A stretch of DNA of 64,000 bases, taken from assembly GCA_026075535.2 (NCBI GenBank), contig AP026544.2, forward strand, positions 5,580,001 to 5,644,000, in the 5' to 3' direction. Shown piece after piece: positions 29,614 through 39,844 of this stretch. A program made the position numbers and the translations under genes. The notes under the pieces are model-generated. The model saw only the letters and a program-made list of their open reading frames with translations. It ran no database searches and was not told the DNA's origin. The DNA comes from Tricholoma matsutake (taxonomy: Eukaryota; Basidiomycota; Agaricomycetes; Agaricales; Tricholomataceae). Every line of letters begins with the position of its first letter. Position 1 is the first letter of the stretch.

Positions 29614-32600
29614 ATGAGGGATAGACTTAGATCTACACCGCAGTTATGCATATTTAGTCAGAATGTTAACCATAATTGGGGATACATGGACTTGTTACTA
29701 GCAGACCTTATAGACGACTATGATTTGCTTTTCATCCAAGAGCCTCCTTGGCGATTAATAAGACACGCCCCTTCTGCCCACAACAGGGAAGGGGAGGAAG
29801 TTATCGGCGCACCAATGAGCCCAAACTGGGGAACTTTAGTGCACCCATCGGGAACTGACTCCCCTCCACGCATTGCCGTTTACTTTGCGAACAGCATCGC
29901 CAATCTAAGACTGGGTCTCAGGCGAGATCTGATCGACGATTGTGACGTCCTCTTGTTCTCTTTGGGGATAGGAGAGGACGTCATGCTACTAGCCAACGTC
30001 TACTCAGATAGCCAACATTCAGCCATTACGCTCTTATTTGAGAACATCATGACAATCCCACGCTTACACTTCATGTGTGGCGATTTCAACGTGAGGCACG
30101 CTTCCTGGGACCCCCAGGGGCCTGAGCACTCTATCCATGCTGACCACTTAGTGGAAACGGCCACGGCATTAGGCCTGACGAGAGCCCTACCAGTAGTGGA
30201 GGGCCCCACTCACTTCCCCCCTCAACAGGGCCTTCACCCCATGGTGATCGACCTGATGTTCATACCCACAGATCTCAGATTTGTACTGTACTGTGAGATT
30301 GTACCTGAAGCCAGGGGGACGTCTGACCACGCCCCTCTGACGTTAGTGCTACCTGGGCCGGGATCTCTGGTTCCGGTTACCAAGTGGTCCGTCAAAAAAG
30401 GATCCGAGGAGGAAGCATCATACCGAGATGCTGTCTCCTCCGCTTTAACTCCGTGGCTAGACTGGCACGGAGATACATCAGCAGAAATCGATGATGTCGT
30501 TTTGGCGATATCAGCAATTTTAAACAAGGCATGGGAAAACCATGCCAAGGAATCTCGCCTCGGCAAGTCGTCCAAAGGCTGGTGGACAGACGAATGCAGT
30601 GGTGCCCTAGATGCTTACAGAGCCACCCGCGATGAGGAGGACTGGAAGCATTACAGGAAAGTCATGCGACACGCAAAGCGTGATTTCTTTGATGACCGTA
30701 TCCAGGAAGTGGCTACGATGAACAGGCGACCCTGGGACCTGATGTCCTGGACTCGTCAACGTAACCTCCCATCGTATGAGGCAATCTCCTATCGGGGAGA
30801 ACCTTGTAATGATCTGGATTCCCTTTGGGCTGCCCTTGATGGGTCCTATAATGCTGCCTCAGATCGAGTAGTCAATCTGAGCATTCTTGATGAACTCGAT
30901 CCGGTGCCTGAAAGGGCCTGGATCCTGTTCTCCATTACGGAAATGAAAGAAGCGCTAAGTGTGTGTTCTTCCCGCTCCACTCCAGGTCCCAATCATGTTA
31001 CGTGGTCGCACCTAAAACACTGGTGTAGCAACCCAGAAGTGGCAGGGCTCATCACCCACATTGCTGAGGCGTGCATCACTGCTGGCCATTGGCTGGCTCA
31101 CTTTAAGGAATCCCTGTTGGTTATCATCCCGAAGCCGGGGAAACCTAATTACTCCACTCCAAAGTCGTTCAGGCTTATCGTGCTGCTGAACACTCTGGGC
31201 AAACTAGTCGAAAAGATGTTGTCTAGGCGACTTCAGTTCGACGGGGTCGCACACGAGGCCTTCGAGCAAAACCAGTTCAGAGGTGTCGCCCAGCATTCCA
31301 CTGAGGACGCAGGAATCTACCTTACCCACCTGGTCAGAGCAGGATGGGCCAAAGGGCTCAAAACGAGTGTTGTTGCCTTTGACATCGCTCAATTCTTCCC
31401 CTCCTTGAACCACCAGGTTCTGTTGGAAATTATCTCTCGGTCGGGATTCCCTGCGCAAGTAGTGAATTTCTTCCGTTCATATCTAGTCAGTTGCAAAACG
31501 ACCTACAAATGGAACGCTTTCTCATCTGGCTCCTTTGCAGCCGATGTGGGAGTGGGACCAGGCTCTGCCTTGTCCCCTGTCCTATCGGCGTTATACCTGA
31601 CGCCCATTATGAAGCTCTTCAGAAGAAGCAAAATCGGCAGAGATGTCAATCTCATGTCTTATGTGGACGATGGCACCCTCATCGCCCGCTCTCCACTGTT
31701 GGAGGACAACCTCCCCCTTCTTAAAAAAGCATATGGCTGGATTTTCCAGGCATTCACCTCTCTCGGACTTGTCCTCGAACACGACAAGTCTGAAATATTT
31801 CACTTTTCGAGGGCAAGGAGATTCACCCCCCTACCCATTGATCTCGGTTTTGCCCCCTACATGGGCAATACCCCCCTCAAGCCCAAGGTTACCTGGAGGT
31901 ACCTCGGATTCTTCTTTGATCGCAAACTCTCCTTCAAGGAGCATATGCGGTTCTACTCCACCAAGGCCCTTACCACTGCAAGGGCGATGGGAATGCTCAG
32001 CAATTCTGTCAGGGGGCTAACCCCGATGCAGAAACACCTTTTGTACCGTTCGTGTGTCGTACCTATTATGACGTACGGACTCAGACTTTGGCACTTCACT
32101 GCAGCTCTGGCCCTTGTACCAGGCGATGAGTTCGACCCCTTTGGGGAAGAAAACACACCTGGAAACAGAGTGAAGGATTTATTCCCCACTCGCTTTTCCT
32201 CTCATCGCCTCACCTCTAAGGAGGATGGAGCGAGGAGTTCTTACAGGAGTGACCTCGACAAGGCCTGGGCTTCTGCCCAAGTAGAGGATGACACTCTCGT
32301 CGTTGCAGTGGACGCTTCAGTGCCCACAGATGCTAAATTCCAAGCTGTTGCCTGCGCTCTTGTCTTTGGACAGGGAGAACAGGTTGATCGCGTTGTCTCA
32401 GCCTCTGGGAGGAGAACCCCCCCAGAAGTCGAACTCTTCGCTCTCCAACTAGGCATCTCGGCTGCTTGCAGCAGAGGGTGCAAAAAGTTGGTGATTTTCT
32501 TGGATTCCACCATGGGCATCGAGTCCCTGATTGATCCAAAGCCACGCGCTGGGCAAATTTTTGCCCTGGACGCTTGTCGCTCTCTGCGCCCCTGGCTAGC

Positions 32601-33168
32601 CAGGGACGAGGAGAGAAATGTTACATTCTGGCATGTCCCCTCGAAATTCAAGTGGAACGTACACAAGATGGCTCATGATGTAGCTACATCTACCAAGATC
32701 TCCGTGGGCAGACACCCACAGACGTCTCTAGACTACCTTAAAAACCAGGTCAAAAAGGCCATTTGTAAGGATTGGCACACCCGGTTCTTAGATCCAGCGT
32801 ATCGTGGTCGGCATTTCTACCAACTCAAAGGAGTAGGTGGAAAACCAGTATTACCCTTGACTCACAAAGGTGGGCCCTGGCTGAAAGTAATGGGAAACAA
32901 CACTGCGTTGACTTCCCATTCAACTCGCATGATCACTGGCCATGCTCCTATAGGGGAGTATCGTCAACGTCTATCCCTCAATGGGGAATACCAATGTTGG
33001 TGCCTTGGCCCCGAGATTCAAACTCGAGACCATTTGCTACGCGTCTGCCCCAAAGTGGATCGCAAAGAAACTCGTGCAAGCCCAGACTCCGTCGAAGGCT
33101 TCCACGAATTCATGGACAATAACCTGGCCCTCGGGTCGTTCAACTCACTTGCGTGGGATCCAGGATAG
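29614..33168 (+). CDS. LINE L3 ORF2: endonuclease, reverse transcriptase, RNase H (1184 residues)
   Basis: Encodes the enzyme that nicks target DNA and copies the LINE RNA. Residues 1-240 are an APE-type endonuclease: N17 in QNVN, E43 in FIQEPPW, D157/N159 in GDFN, S237-D238-H239 in SDHAPL. Residues about 500-760 are the RT: IIPKPGKPNYSTPKSFR, DIAQFFPSLNHQVL, GSALSPVLSALYL, and catalytic YVDD at 683-686. RNase H from about 897: D900 in VAVDAS, ELFALQLG, IFLDST. C-terminal zinc motif C1128-x-C1130-x9-H1140-x4-C1145. Compared with L9, about 105 codons after YGLRLWHF are deleted in frame, between RT thumb and RNase H, so activity is doubtful. The RNase H places it with Tad/I-like rather than L1-like LINEs. 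Confidence 0.9.
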   Translation: MRDRLRSTPQLCIFSQNVNHNWGYMDLLLADLIDDYDLLFIQEPPWRLIRHAPSAHNREGEEVIGAPMSPNWGTLVHPSGTDSPPRIAVYFANSIANLRLGLRRDLIDDCDVLLFSLGIGEDVMLLANVYSDSQHSAITLLFENIMTIPRLHFMCGDFNVRHASWDPQGPEHSIHADHLVETATALGLTRALPVVEGPTHFPPQQGLHPMVIDLMFIPTDLRFVLYCEIVPEARGTSDHAPLTLVLPGPGSLVPVTKWSVKKGSEEEASYRDAVSSALTPWLDWHGDTSAEIDDVVLAISAILNKAWENHAKESRLGKSSKGWWTDECSGALDAYRATRDEEDWKHYRKVMRHAKRDFFDDRIQEVATMNRRPWDLMSWTRQRNLPSYEAISYRGEPCNDLDSLWAALDGSYNAASDRVVNLSILDELDPVPERAWILFSITEMKEALSVCSSRSTPGPNHVTWSHLKHWCSNPEVAGLITHIAEACITAGHWLAHFKESLLVIIPKPGKPNYSTPKSFRLIVLLNTLGKLVEKMLSRRLQFDGVAHEAFEQNQFRGVAQHSTEDAGIYLTHLVRAGWAKGLKTSVVAFDIAQFFPSLNHQVLLEIISRSGFPAQVVNFFRSYLVSCKTTYKWNAFSSGSFAADVGVGPGSALSPVLSALYLTPIMKLFRRSKIGRDVNLMSYVDDGTLIARSPLLEDNLPLLKKAYGWIFQAFTSLGLVLEHDKSEIFHFSRARRFTPLPIDLGFAPYMGNTPLKPKVTWRYLGFFFDRKLSFKEHMRFYSTKALTTARAMGMLSNSVRGLTPMQKHLLYRSCVVPIMTYGLRLWHFTAALALVPGDEFDPFGEENTPGNRVKDLFPTRFSSHRLTSKEDGARSSYRSDLDKAWASAQVEDDTLVVAVDASVPTDAKFQAVACALVFGQGEQVDRVVSASGRRTPPEVELFALQLGISAACSRGCKKLVIFLDSTMGIESLIDPKPRAGQIFALDACRSLRPWLARDEERNVTFWHVPSKFKWNVHKMAHDVATSTKISVGRHPQTSLDYLKNQVKKAICKDWHTRFLDPAYRGRHFYQLKGVGGKPVLPLTHKGGPWLKVMGNNTALTSHSTRMITGHAPIGEYRQRLSLNGEYQCWCLGPEIQTRDHLLRVCPKVDRKETRASPDSVEGFHEFMDNNLALGSFNSLAWDPG

Positions 33169-33724
33169 GTTGTGCGCACAGGGCGTATGACCCTCGTCCA
33201 GTTCTGGCTAGTGTTATCGGTATGTCGGGGTGGCCGTAGGGCATCAGACAAGTCCATTAACCCTCATAAAGGGGGCCCACCCGTGTTCAGGAGCGACTGT
33301 CAGGGAGGGGGGACACGAAACTAGATACTGGTTCAGGGAGGCGCCTGAGCGCTTTCAGATCCACTGTCGGTTATGCGTTACAGCTTCGACGCTGACTACG
33401 CTTTCCTTTCTGAGCTGAGAGGCTCACGTCGGGGCGGCAGTATCCCCTAAATCTTGCACTCATACCCATAGGGATTTGGGGAGCACGGCATCGTCAAGCT
33501 CGGGTTGTCGGTATGCCACTACTGGCAAGTCCATTTACTCAATAAAGGGGGCCCCCTTAGTGGTTGTTGCAGCTATCCAGGTGGTTGGTGCGAAGATCAG
33601 CAGGAGGAGGACTTGGGCTGGGCGTAGTGTACTTTGTTTGTATGTCTCTACTGCGGACTGTGATCGGGCGCCGCATTATAAACTTTTGACCCAAAAAAAA
33701 AAAACAAAGTAAGGCCTAATGCCA

Positions 33725-34148
33725 TTGCCGTTTCCACTCAGTGGTCGGCATGGATGGAGTGTTCAGGCCCCTGGGGGTCCCAGGAGGCATGTCTCACATT
33801 AAAATCGCCACACATCAAGTGCAGTCGAGGGATCGTCATGACACTTTCATAGAGGAGTGTGATGGCCGAGTGCTGGCTGTCAGAACAGACGTTGGTGAGT
33901 AGTATGACATCTTCCCCTATGCCCAGGGAGAAGAGAAGGATGTCACAATCGTCGATCAGATCTCGGTGGAGACCTGGTCTGAGATTCGTGATACTGTTCG
34001 CAAAGTACACAGCGATGCGTGGTGGGGTATCAATCCCTGATGGACGAACCAAAGTGCCCCAGTTGGGGCTCATTGGTGCGCCAATAACTTCTTCCCCTTC
34101 CCTGTTGTGGGCAGAAGGGGTGTGTCTTATGAGCCTCCAAGGAGGCTC
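33725..34148 (-). pseudogene. LINE L4 ORF2, endonuclease N-terminal part, antisense
   Basis: Separated from 27540-25211 by L3; the 16-bp duplication marks the joint. Contains EPPWRLIRHTPSAHNREGEE, SLGIGEDVILL and GDFNVRHASWDPQG. The first 40 or so codons are cut off at 34148 by poly(T) of a minus B1 fragment. HADHLVE is interrupted by TGA where paralogues have TTA. Confidence 0.85.
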
Positions 34149-35016
34149 TTTTCTTTTTTTTTTTTTTTTTTGGGTCAACAATTTATAACGTGGGGCTCGA
34201 TTGCAGTCTGCAGAGCAGGGTACAAACTTGGGTACTACTATATCTACGCATTCCCCTCGCCCATCTCCCACTCAGGTCCCCATTTTAGCCACTTTAGGTG
34301 GGCGGTGCCACAAACGTTGGCCTCTCAGCCAGGAAAGGCAATAATCCAGAGGGAGAGCCCCCCCTCCCGAGGCTAGCCATTAGATCGTCCACTAGAGCAA
34401 AATGGTCCCCCAGCCACATGTCTGACCAAAGCCAGACCAGGCACAGCAGTGTTAATTCACTGTAAATCCCCCCTTGCGGGAGGAATAACCGTTTGTATAT
34501 TTCCAGCCAACAAGGGTTGACCACCCCAGATGAATGAGGTGGACCATTACCATGTCTTGCACGAGTAACAGAGATGTGGCAGCTGGTTGTTCACCTGGTT
34601 ATTCACCGGAACCGCCATGAGCAGGGGACCAAGGCCCCCCTCGAGCAGATGCCAGAAGGTGCATGCACTCCAAGTGATGACATCATCCCCCCCGCAGCGG
34701 GGGGAAGGTATAGGGTAGCAACAAAGTGTCACCATCCCGACAGTGGCCACCAGTCACTTGGTGGGTGTGAGTACAGAGGCATAGGCCCCTGTTTTAGTTG
34801 TGGCGCTGCTGTCCACAAGGACCTCGAGGATGATGGCGCCATGCTGGGGACAAGGGTTCCCCAGATTGAGGCTCTGATCGAGCAGCTTGCATCGCCGCAT
34901 AGGAAGCTTGGAAAGCTGCCGGTGACATGAGATCGAGAGGTGTTGCAGCAGCTGCTAGCTCTGCTGACATAGTCTCAGATAATCGCCAGGTGGCCATGAA
35001 TAAATTCCAGGCCATT
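34149..35016 (-). mobile_element. B1 fragment (C-terminal codons and 3' UTR), antisense
   Basis: Poly(T) (with one C) at 34149-34171 and the B 3' end. Encodes the last 70 or so codons of the B1 protein (34794-35016: WRLSETMSAELAAAATPLDL... ending GPCGQQRHN). The left part of the ORF is replaced at 35016 by the A tail of LINE L5, at the same nucleotide (GGCCTGGAATTTATT) at which LINE L2 entered another B1 copy (20062). The two B pieces also share the local sequence GGCCACCTGGCGATTATCTGAGAC over its first 20 nt and beyond. Confidence 0.85.
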
Positions 35017-35958
35017 GTTTTTTGTTTTTGGGTCAAAAATTTATAATGCGGTGCCCGATCGCAGTCTGCGGTAGAGACATACAAATGGAGTACACTATGC
35101 CCAGCCCAAGTCCTCCTCCTGCTGATCTTCGCACCAACCACCTGGATAGCTGCAACAACCACTAAGGGGGCCCCCTTTATTGAGTAAACAGACTTGCCAG
35201 TGGTGGCGTACCGACAACCCAGACTTGATGATGCCGTGTGCTCCAAATCCCTATGGGTATGAGTGCAAGATTTAGGGGAAACTGCTGCCCCGACGTGAGC
35301 CTCTCAGCTCGGAAAGGAGGGTGTAGTCAGCATTGAAGCCATAACGCACGACCGACAGATGACCTGGAAGTGCTCAGGTGCCTCCCCGAACCAGTACCTG
35401 GTTTTGTGTCCCCCTGCCCTGACAGTCGCTCCTGAACATGGGCAGGCCCCCTTTGTGAGGGTTAACGGACTTGTCTGGTGCTCTACAGCCACCCCGACAT
35501 ACCGATCACACTAGCCAGAACCGTATGGGGGTCATACGCCCTGCGCGCACAACCTATCCTGGATCCCACGCTAGTGGGGTGAACGACCCTAATGCAGGGT
35601 TGTTGCCCAAAAATTCATGGAAGCCTTCGACGGTGTCTGGGCTAGCACGAGTTTCTTTGTGATCCACCTTTGGGCAGACGTGTAGTATGTGATCCCGAGT
35701 TTGAATTTCGGGACTGAGGCACCAGCATTGGTACTCCCCGTCGAGGGAGAAACGATGATGATACTCCCCTATGGGAGCATGGCCAGTGATCATGCGAGTT
35801 GCATGGGAGGTATCAGTAGTGCTGTTTCCCATGACTTTCAGCCAAGGCCCACCTTTGTGAGTCAAGGGTAAGACTGGTTTCCCTCCCACTCCTTTGAGTT
35901 GGAGGAAATGCCATCCATGGTACGATGACTCCGAGAATCATGTGTGCCAATCATTGCA
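35017..35958 (-). mobile_element. LINE L5, 3' terminal fragment
   Basis: Complement of A tail (with G interruptions) at about 35017-35030, 3' UTR, and ORF2 C-terminus (35554-35958: WHFLQLKGVGGKP, MITGHAPIGEY, CWCLSPEIQTRDH...C, LAWDPG). Cut at about 35958-35964 by the 5' end of plus-strand LINE L6. The WHFLQL variant links it to L2 rather than L3/L9 (RHFYQL). Confidence 0.85.
35554..35958 (-). pseudogene. LINE L5 ORF2 C-terminal fragment
   Basis: The last 130 or so codons of ORF2. An upstream in-frame stop (CDWHT*) and loss of everything N-terminal leave only the zinc motif region C-x-C-x9-H-x4-C. Not functional alone. Confidence 0.75.
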
Positions 35959-35964
35959 AACTCT

Positions 35965-37054
35965 TTGCTCCTTGTTCTCTTACCGTGACGTGCACAGCCA
36001 CAAAAATCTTCGTTGACACCATTTTCAACCTCTGTAGCTCAATCCATCAACAATCCCTGCGATCTGGTTTATCTAGCGTCTTACCAACGCATGTCAGATT
36101 CATTTGTGATAAAAGGGAGGAGATCAGACGTAGCGATGGACGAGGGGAGACCTTCTAGATCTGGTACGCCTCGCACTCCTGGCGATGACCCCATTGATTC
36201 TCTGTGGCCCTCTGGGAGCTGCAGAACCTCTCAGATAGCTCCCTCTGTGGGCCCACATTGGACCCCAAGAGGTTCCCCAACTCCCTCCCCCTATGGGGCC
36301 AGAATGAGTACTCTGCGTGCACAGCGCTTCAGCGTGCCAGCGCTATCTCCCAGGCGGGCCACAGTGTCCCCTGCACCTCCTACAACTCCCTCCACTCCTG
36401 CTTCACAGTGGGCTGATGAGGGGTCGATACTGAACCCCATTCCTGCGATCCAGGACACGGAGATGGCAAGCGATGTGGACAATGATTGGTCAGGCCCCGT
36501 CACCTTTGCATGCGATTTTGGGGAATACGCACAAGGCTTCATCACTGTCCTCAGCAGGACAGGAGCCAGACGACCAACTGCCAAACAATGGCAAGAGATT
36601 GCAGAACAATTGGGTGCTGTGCTCAATGCGGCAGCGACAGTCAGCTTCGATCGTGAGTCGGGGAACACCACCCTCCGACGAGCTATAGACAGGGTAGCTG
36701 GAGCTGGGAAACGACCTCCGTCGGATACCATCACCAACAACCCGAACGACGTCCCAAGGACAGACCACCTAGAGGGATGGGATGGGCCATGCCCCCCCCC
36801 TCACAAATCTGCGAGGACTCGAGGCCCCAGAGGGGCTTGACCTCTTCCAAAACCCCCAGCATGGGGTGTTTCATCGTCATGGGGCAAGGGACCTCCCCCC
36901 CCTGTGAACTGGTTGACCAAGCCTTCGGGCAAGGGGACCTTTGCTCAGGTTGCTCGTTTCCCTGGGGGACGAGCACCTAATACATCCATGGATGGCCTGG
37001 TGTGACTAGCCAAGGCATTCCCTGAACTCCCTACCGACAAGCTGGCTGACATCA
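35965..37054 (+). mobile_element. LINE L6, 5' terminal fragment
   Basis: Begins GCTCCTTGTTCTCTTACCGTG at 35965 within antisense L5 and runs through the first two thirds of ORF1 to GACAAGCTGGCTGACATCA, where a B2 element starts at 37055. The LINE does not resume after that B2; host-like sequence follows at 38917 instead. Confidence 0.85.
36091..37051 (+). pseudogene. LINE L6 ORF1, N-terminal part
   Basis: ATG 36091 (MSDSFVIKGRRSD). Ser/Pro-rich region, then LGEYAQGF-like FGEYAQGFITVLSRTGARRPTA and WDGPCPPPHKSARTRG. TGA at 36840 and about 37005 both replace CGA of paralogues (48370 and 48531 regions). The second C tract keeps the frame here (SSWGKGPPPPVNW), so this copy shows that ORF1 is a single frame when undamaged. 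Confidence 0.82.
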
Positions 37055-37830
37055 GTGCTCCTTGACTTGTTACAACCACCATAAACAGTGGTAAACACTC
37101 CTGCTCGACGTTGGTAGCAACGTCGAGACTGCATTTTAGGTCTGATTTTCGATCAAATTTCACCATCACAAACGCTCTCGGCATCTCCAGGCCTGGCCTG
37201 ATTTGCTAAGAGATCCGTCCATCCAATCTCCAGGGATGCCCCAGTCATTGTTTTTGACAATGGCTGCTATCTGTCTCGTTCCCCTTGGCTTCGAGGATCC
37301 TGGCTAGGTGAGTGGTGTCTATGAAAGAGTAGTCTGGGTCCCTATGGGGGCTTAGAGTGGGTGTGGGATGCCTGCTTCAATGCTCGCCCAAGTAGACATG
37401 CTCATGTAGCTGGGGGAGGTCTGGCTTAGGGGGGAGGACACTTCTACTGGACTGTTGGTCGTCCTGGGGGCCACCAACCTCCATGTTCTGTGAGTCTCAA
37501 CTACTAGAGACATGCTACACTGACTACCGGTTGGAATACACCGTCGCTAAAAGGGGCCGGGTGACGGTGCCCCCTGACGGCTAGGTCGATGCTCTGGTGG
37601 CCACATTTCACCACCAACTCCTCACCTCCGGTGCTCACTCCTCTGGGGTGTCATGACCCGGGTTCGATCTTCGCCCACCTGGCAGCAGGATGTGCAGCCT
37701 GCCTGCCCCCTCGGAGCATTTGGAGGCTGCATTGGGTGGACCCAGAACTGAGGCAAGGGGCCAGCTGTTATCGACTTCACGCTACGTACTTTGACTCTTA
37801 TCATCATTTACCTGTGCTAACTCACTCTCA

Positions 37831-38019
37831 ATGCCCAAATGGCTGAACAGAGACCAAACCACACACTGGGGCCTTCACAACCTCACCTTGATTACGGGTG
37901 ACATTGTTGGCGATGATGCCCAAGACTACGACACCTGGTTCTCACAGAACAAACCAGAGGTAGCAGCTGCCCTAGGCAGTTTGAGATCCATGGGCTGGGG
38001 AGGACCTCCCCGACTCTGA
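37831..38019 (+). CDS. B2 small ORFa (62 residues)
   Basis: MPKWLNRDQTTHWGLH start, GDIVGDDAQDYDT core, ends GGPPRL. Same frame and length as three other copies. Matches the N-terminus of the B1 protein. Function unknown. Confidence 0.45.
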   Translation: MPKWLNRDQTTHWGLHNLTLITGDIVGDDAQDYDTWFSQNKPEVAAALGSLRSMGWGGPPRL

Positions 38020-38119
38020 CGATTATGAGGACTCTCTTGCTAGGCAGGAGGCTCTTGCGTACACTGCACGCTGCGTATTTCGTTCACTAGCATCATATAC
38101 CAGTACTAACTTGCTCTTA

Positions 38120-38473
38120 ATGCCCAAACAGACAACCAGAGACGATCGTTCCAATGATCTAATGCCTCTGTCAGCTGTCCCAGCTTCCTATGTGGCGATG
38201 CCAACAGCTCCAACAGAGCTCCAATCTGGGGAACCCTCATCCCCAGTACAGTGCCGTTGTCATTACAGATGGCCGTGCCGTTACTTGTGTGGGGCATCCC
38301 ACTCCACACCCATCACCACCAGTCCGCTGGCTGCTGTTGGGTTGGTGACAAATGTCGCTACCCTTTACATTCTCCCCGCTGTGGGGGGGAAATTGCTATC
38401 AAGTGCATGTGCTTGCAGTGCATTTGCTCGAGGGGGGCTTTGGCCCCCTGCTTATGGCGGTTCCGGTGAATAA
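38120..38473 (+). CDS. B2 small ORFb, extended form (117 residues)
   Basis: MPKQTTRDDRSND start; B1 C-terminal segment; ancestral TAG changed to TTG (CRYLCGAS); ends AYGGSGE. 354 nt as in the other extended copies. Confidence 0.45.
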   Translation: MPKQTTRDDRSNDLMPLSAVPASYVAMPTAPTELQSGEPSSPVQCRCHYRWPCRYLCGASHSTPITTSPLAAVGLVTNVATLYILPAVGGKLLSSACACSAFARGGLWPPAYGGSGE

Positions 38474-38916
38474 CCAGGTGAACAACCAGCTGCCACATTA
38501 CTGTCACTCATGCATGACACGGTGATGGTCCACCTCGTTCGTCCGGGGTGGTCAATCCTCGTTGGCTGGGAGTATGCAGATGGTTATTCCTCCCGCAAGG
38601 GGGGATTTATGGTGAATTGACACCACTGTGCCTGATCTGACTTCGGTTGGATATGTGGCCGGGGGACCGATTTGCACCAGCGGGCAATCTAATGGCTAGC
38701 TTTGGGAGGGGAGCTCCCCCTCCGGATTATTGCCTTTCCTGTCTGAGAGGCCAACGTCTGTGGCACTGCCCACCTAAAGTGGCTAAAACAAGGACCTGGG
38801 TGGGAGATGGGCGAGGGGAACACGTAGTTATAGTAGTACCCAAGTTTGTACTCTGCTCCATGGACTGTGATCGAGCCCCGCATTATAAATTGTTGACCCA
38901 AAAAAAAAAAAAAAAA

Positions 38917-39844
38917 TTATGAGCATCATGAGTCACAATGAGTTCAGGAATTTTGGCAGACTGCGATTTTGATTTTGAGCCAGGATTGGAATCAGATTTG
39001 TTTTGTAAGTCGAGGAGATACCAATTTGTAGAAACAGCTGTCTGAAACTGGTTGATCATAGCTGTCACATCATCTTTATAAAAACCTTTGGGCTCTACCA
39101 TTTCCAAAAAAGCCTGTGTCATGAATCCTTGGCCAGTTCCAAGGCAAGATAATATATTTGATAACCCTACTTCTCTGGTAAGGTTTATGCTGGGTAAGTG
39201 ACGATAAAGCAAATTGGCTCCCAGAGAGTACTGCTGAATAGGGTTGGTGTGATCGGGGTTGTGAGATGAAGCACTGCTTCGTGTGGCATGCTTTCCTTGA
39301 AGAACTCGATGGAGGACCTCGTTGGTCACAGGAAGCTCGCGTTGGGCAGCCAATGCCTCTTGAACAATTAACCCCATTACACCAATGCTGACCATGTCTT
39401 GGCCTGGCACCAACAATGCAAATGTCACCTCTGAAAATATCTGTTTCCGCAAGCGACGCCCAGTTATCGGTACGACAGGAGCTTTGATGATGGTATTCTG
39501 GCTAGGATCTCATGCTTGTTCCACTAACAGAGACTGTCCCACGCTGAGCTTGAGCATATTGAGATGGGTGAGATCACTGATTTGTTCAGCAATCTCTAGT
39601 ATTTCAGAATGTTCCTCAATATGCACTGCCAGCCATTCAAACAAAGGTTGGAGCATCGTAATTGCATCATTGACCGCTCTTTTTGCAAAGATGCTGTCAC
39701 GATGTAGTTGTTTATGGAACACCAATGAGGGACTTGCGAGAAACTCTTTCACAGAGGTTGATGCAAAAATTGTGTCTGTGCCACAAGCATCTGCAATACA
39801 TTGAAGTATCGCGCCTCTAGTCAGGCACTGATTGAGGACATCAT
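38917..39844 (-). pseudogene. Unrecognised minus-strand ORF, central piece
   Basis: Unique, AT-richer sequence. On the minus strand one frame runs through all 309 codons, broken only by TGA at about 39512 (LLVEQA*DPSQN), a likely CGA decay. Features seen: DVLNQCLTRGAILQCIADAC, an amphipathic stretch (WLAVHIEEHSEILEIAEQI), and a Ser/Lys-rich segment (SNPGSKSKSQSAK) near the end. No domain recognised. The upstream edge is the 15-bp duplication GATTGAGGACATCAT (39830-39844 and 42127-42141) of a B1 insertion; beyond it the frame continues at 42141. The downstream edge is the A tail of a B2. Confidence 0.55.

Larger units (their letters stand above)
27557..33708 (+). mobile_element. LINE L3, full length, ORF2 open
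   Basis: Perfect 16-bp duplication GTAAGGCCTAATGCCA (27541-27556 and 33709-33724). The 5' end reads TCGCTTCTTGTCTTGTTAC. ORF1 (27688-29613, two TGA codons), 49-nt intron-like segment (29545-29593), ORF2 (29614-33168, open), 3' UTR of about 520 nt with the AAGGGGGCCCCCTT palindrome at about 33545, terminal TTATAAACTTTTGACCC and A tail. It is inserted in the endonuclease region of antisense LINE L4. This is the best preserved plus-strand L copy, though ORF2 lacks about 105 codons by an in-frame deletion. Confidence 0.93.
37055..38916 (+). mobile_element. B2 retroposon, full length, mismatched flanks
   Basis: Begins GTGCTCCTTGACTTGTTAC, hairpin CTCGACGTTGGTAGCAACG at about 37103, ORFa 37831-38019, ORFb 38120-38473, A tail 38900-38916 after TTATAAATTGTTGACCC. 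The left flank is LINE ORF1 (CTGACATCA) and the right flank is the unknown minus ORF (TTATGAGCATC). They share no duplication, so the two flanks come from different insertion events. Confidence 0.88.
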
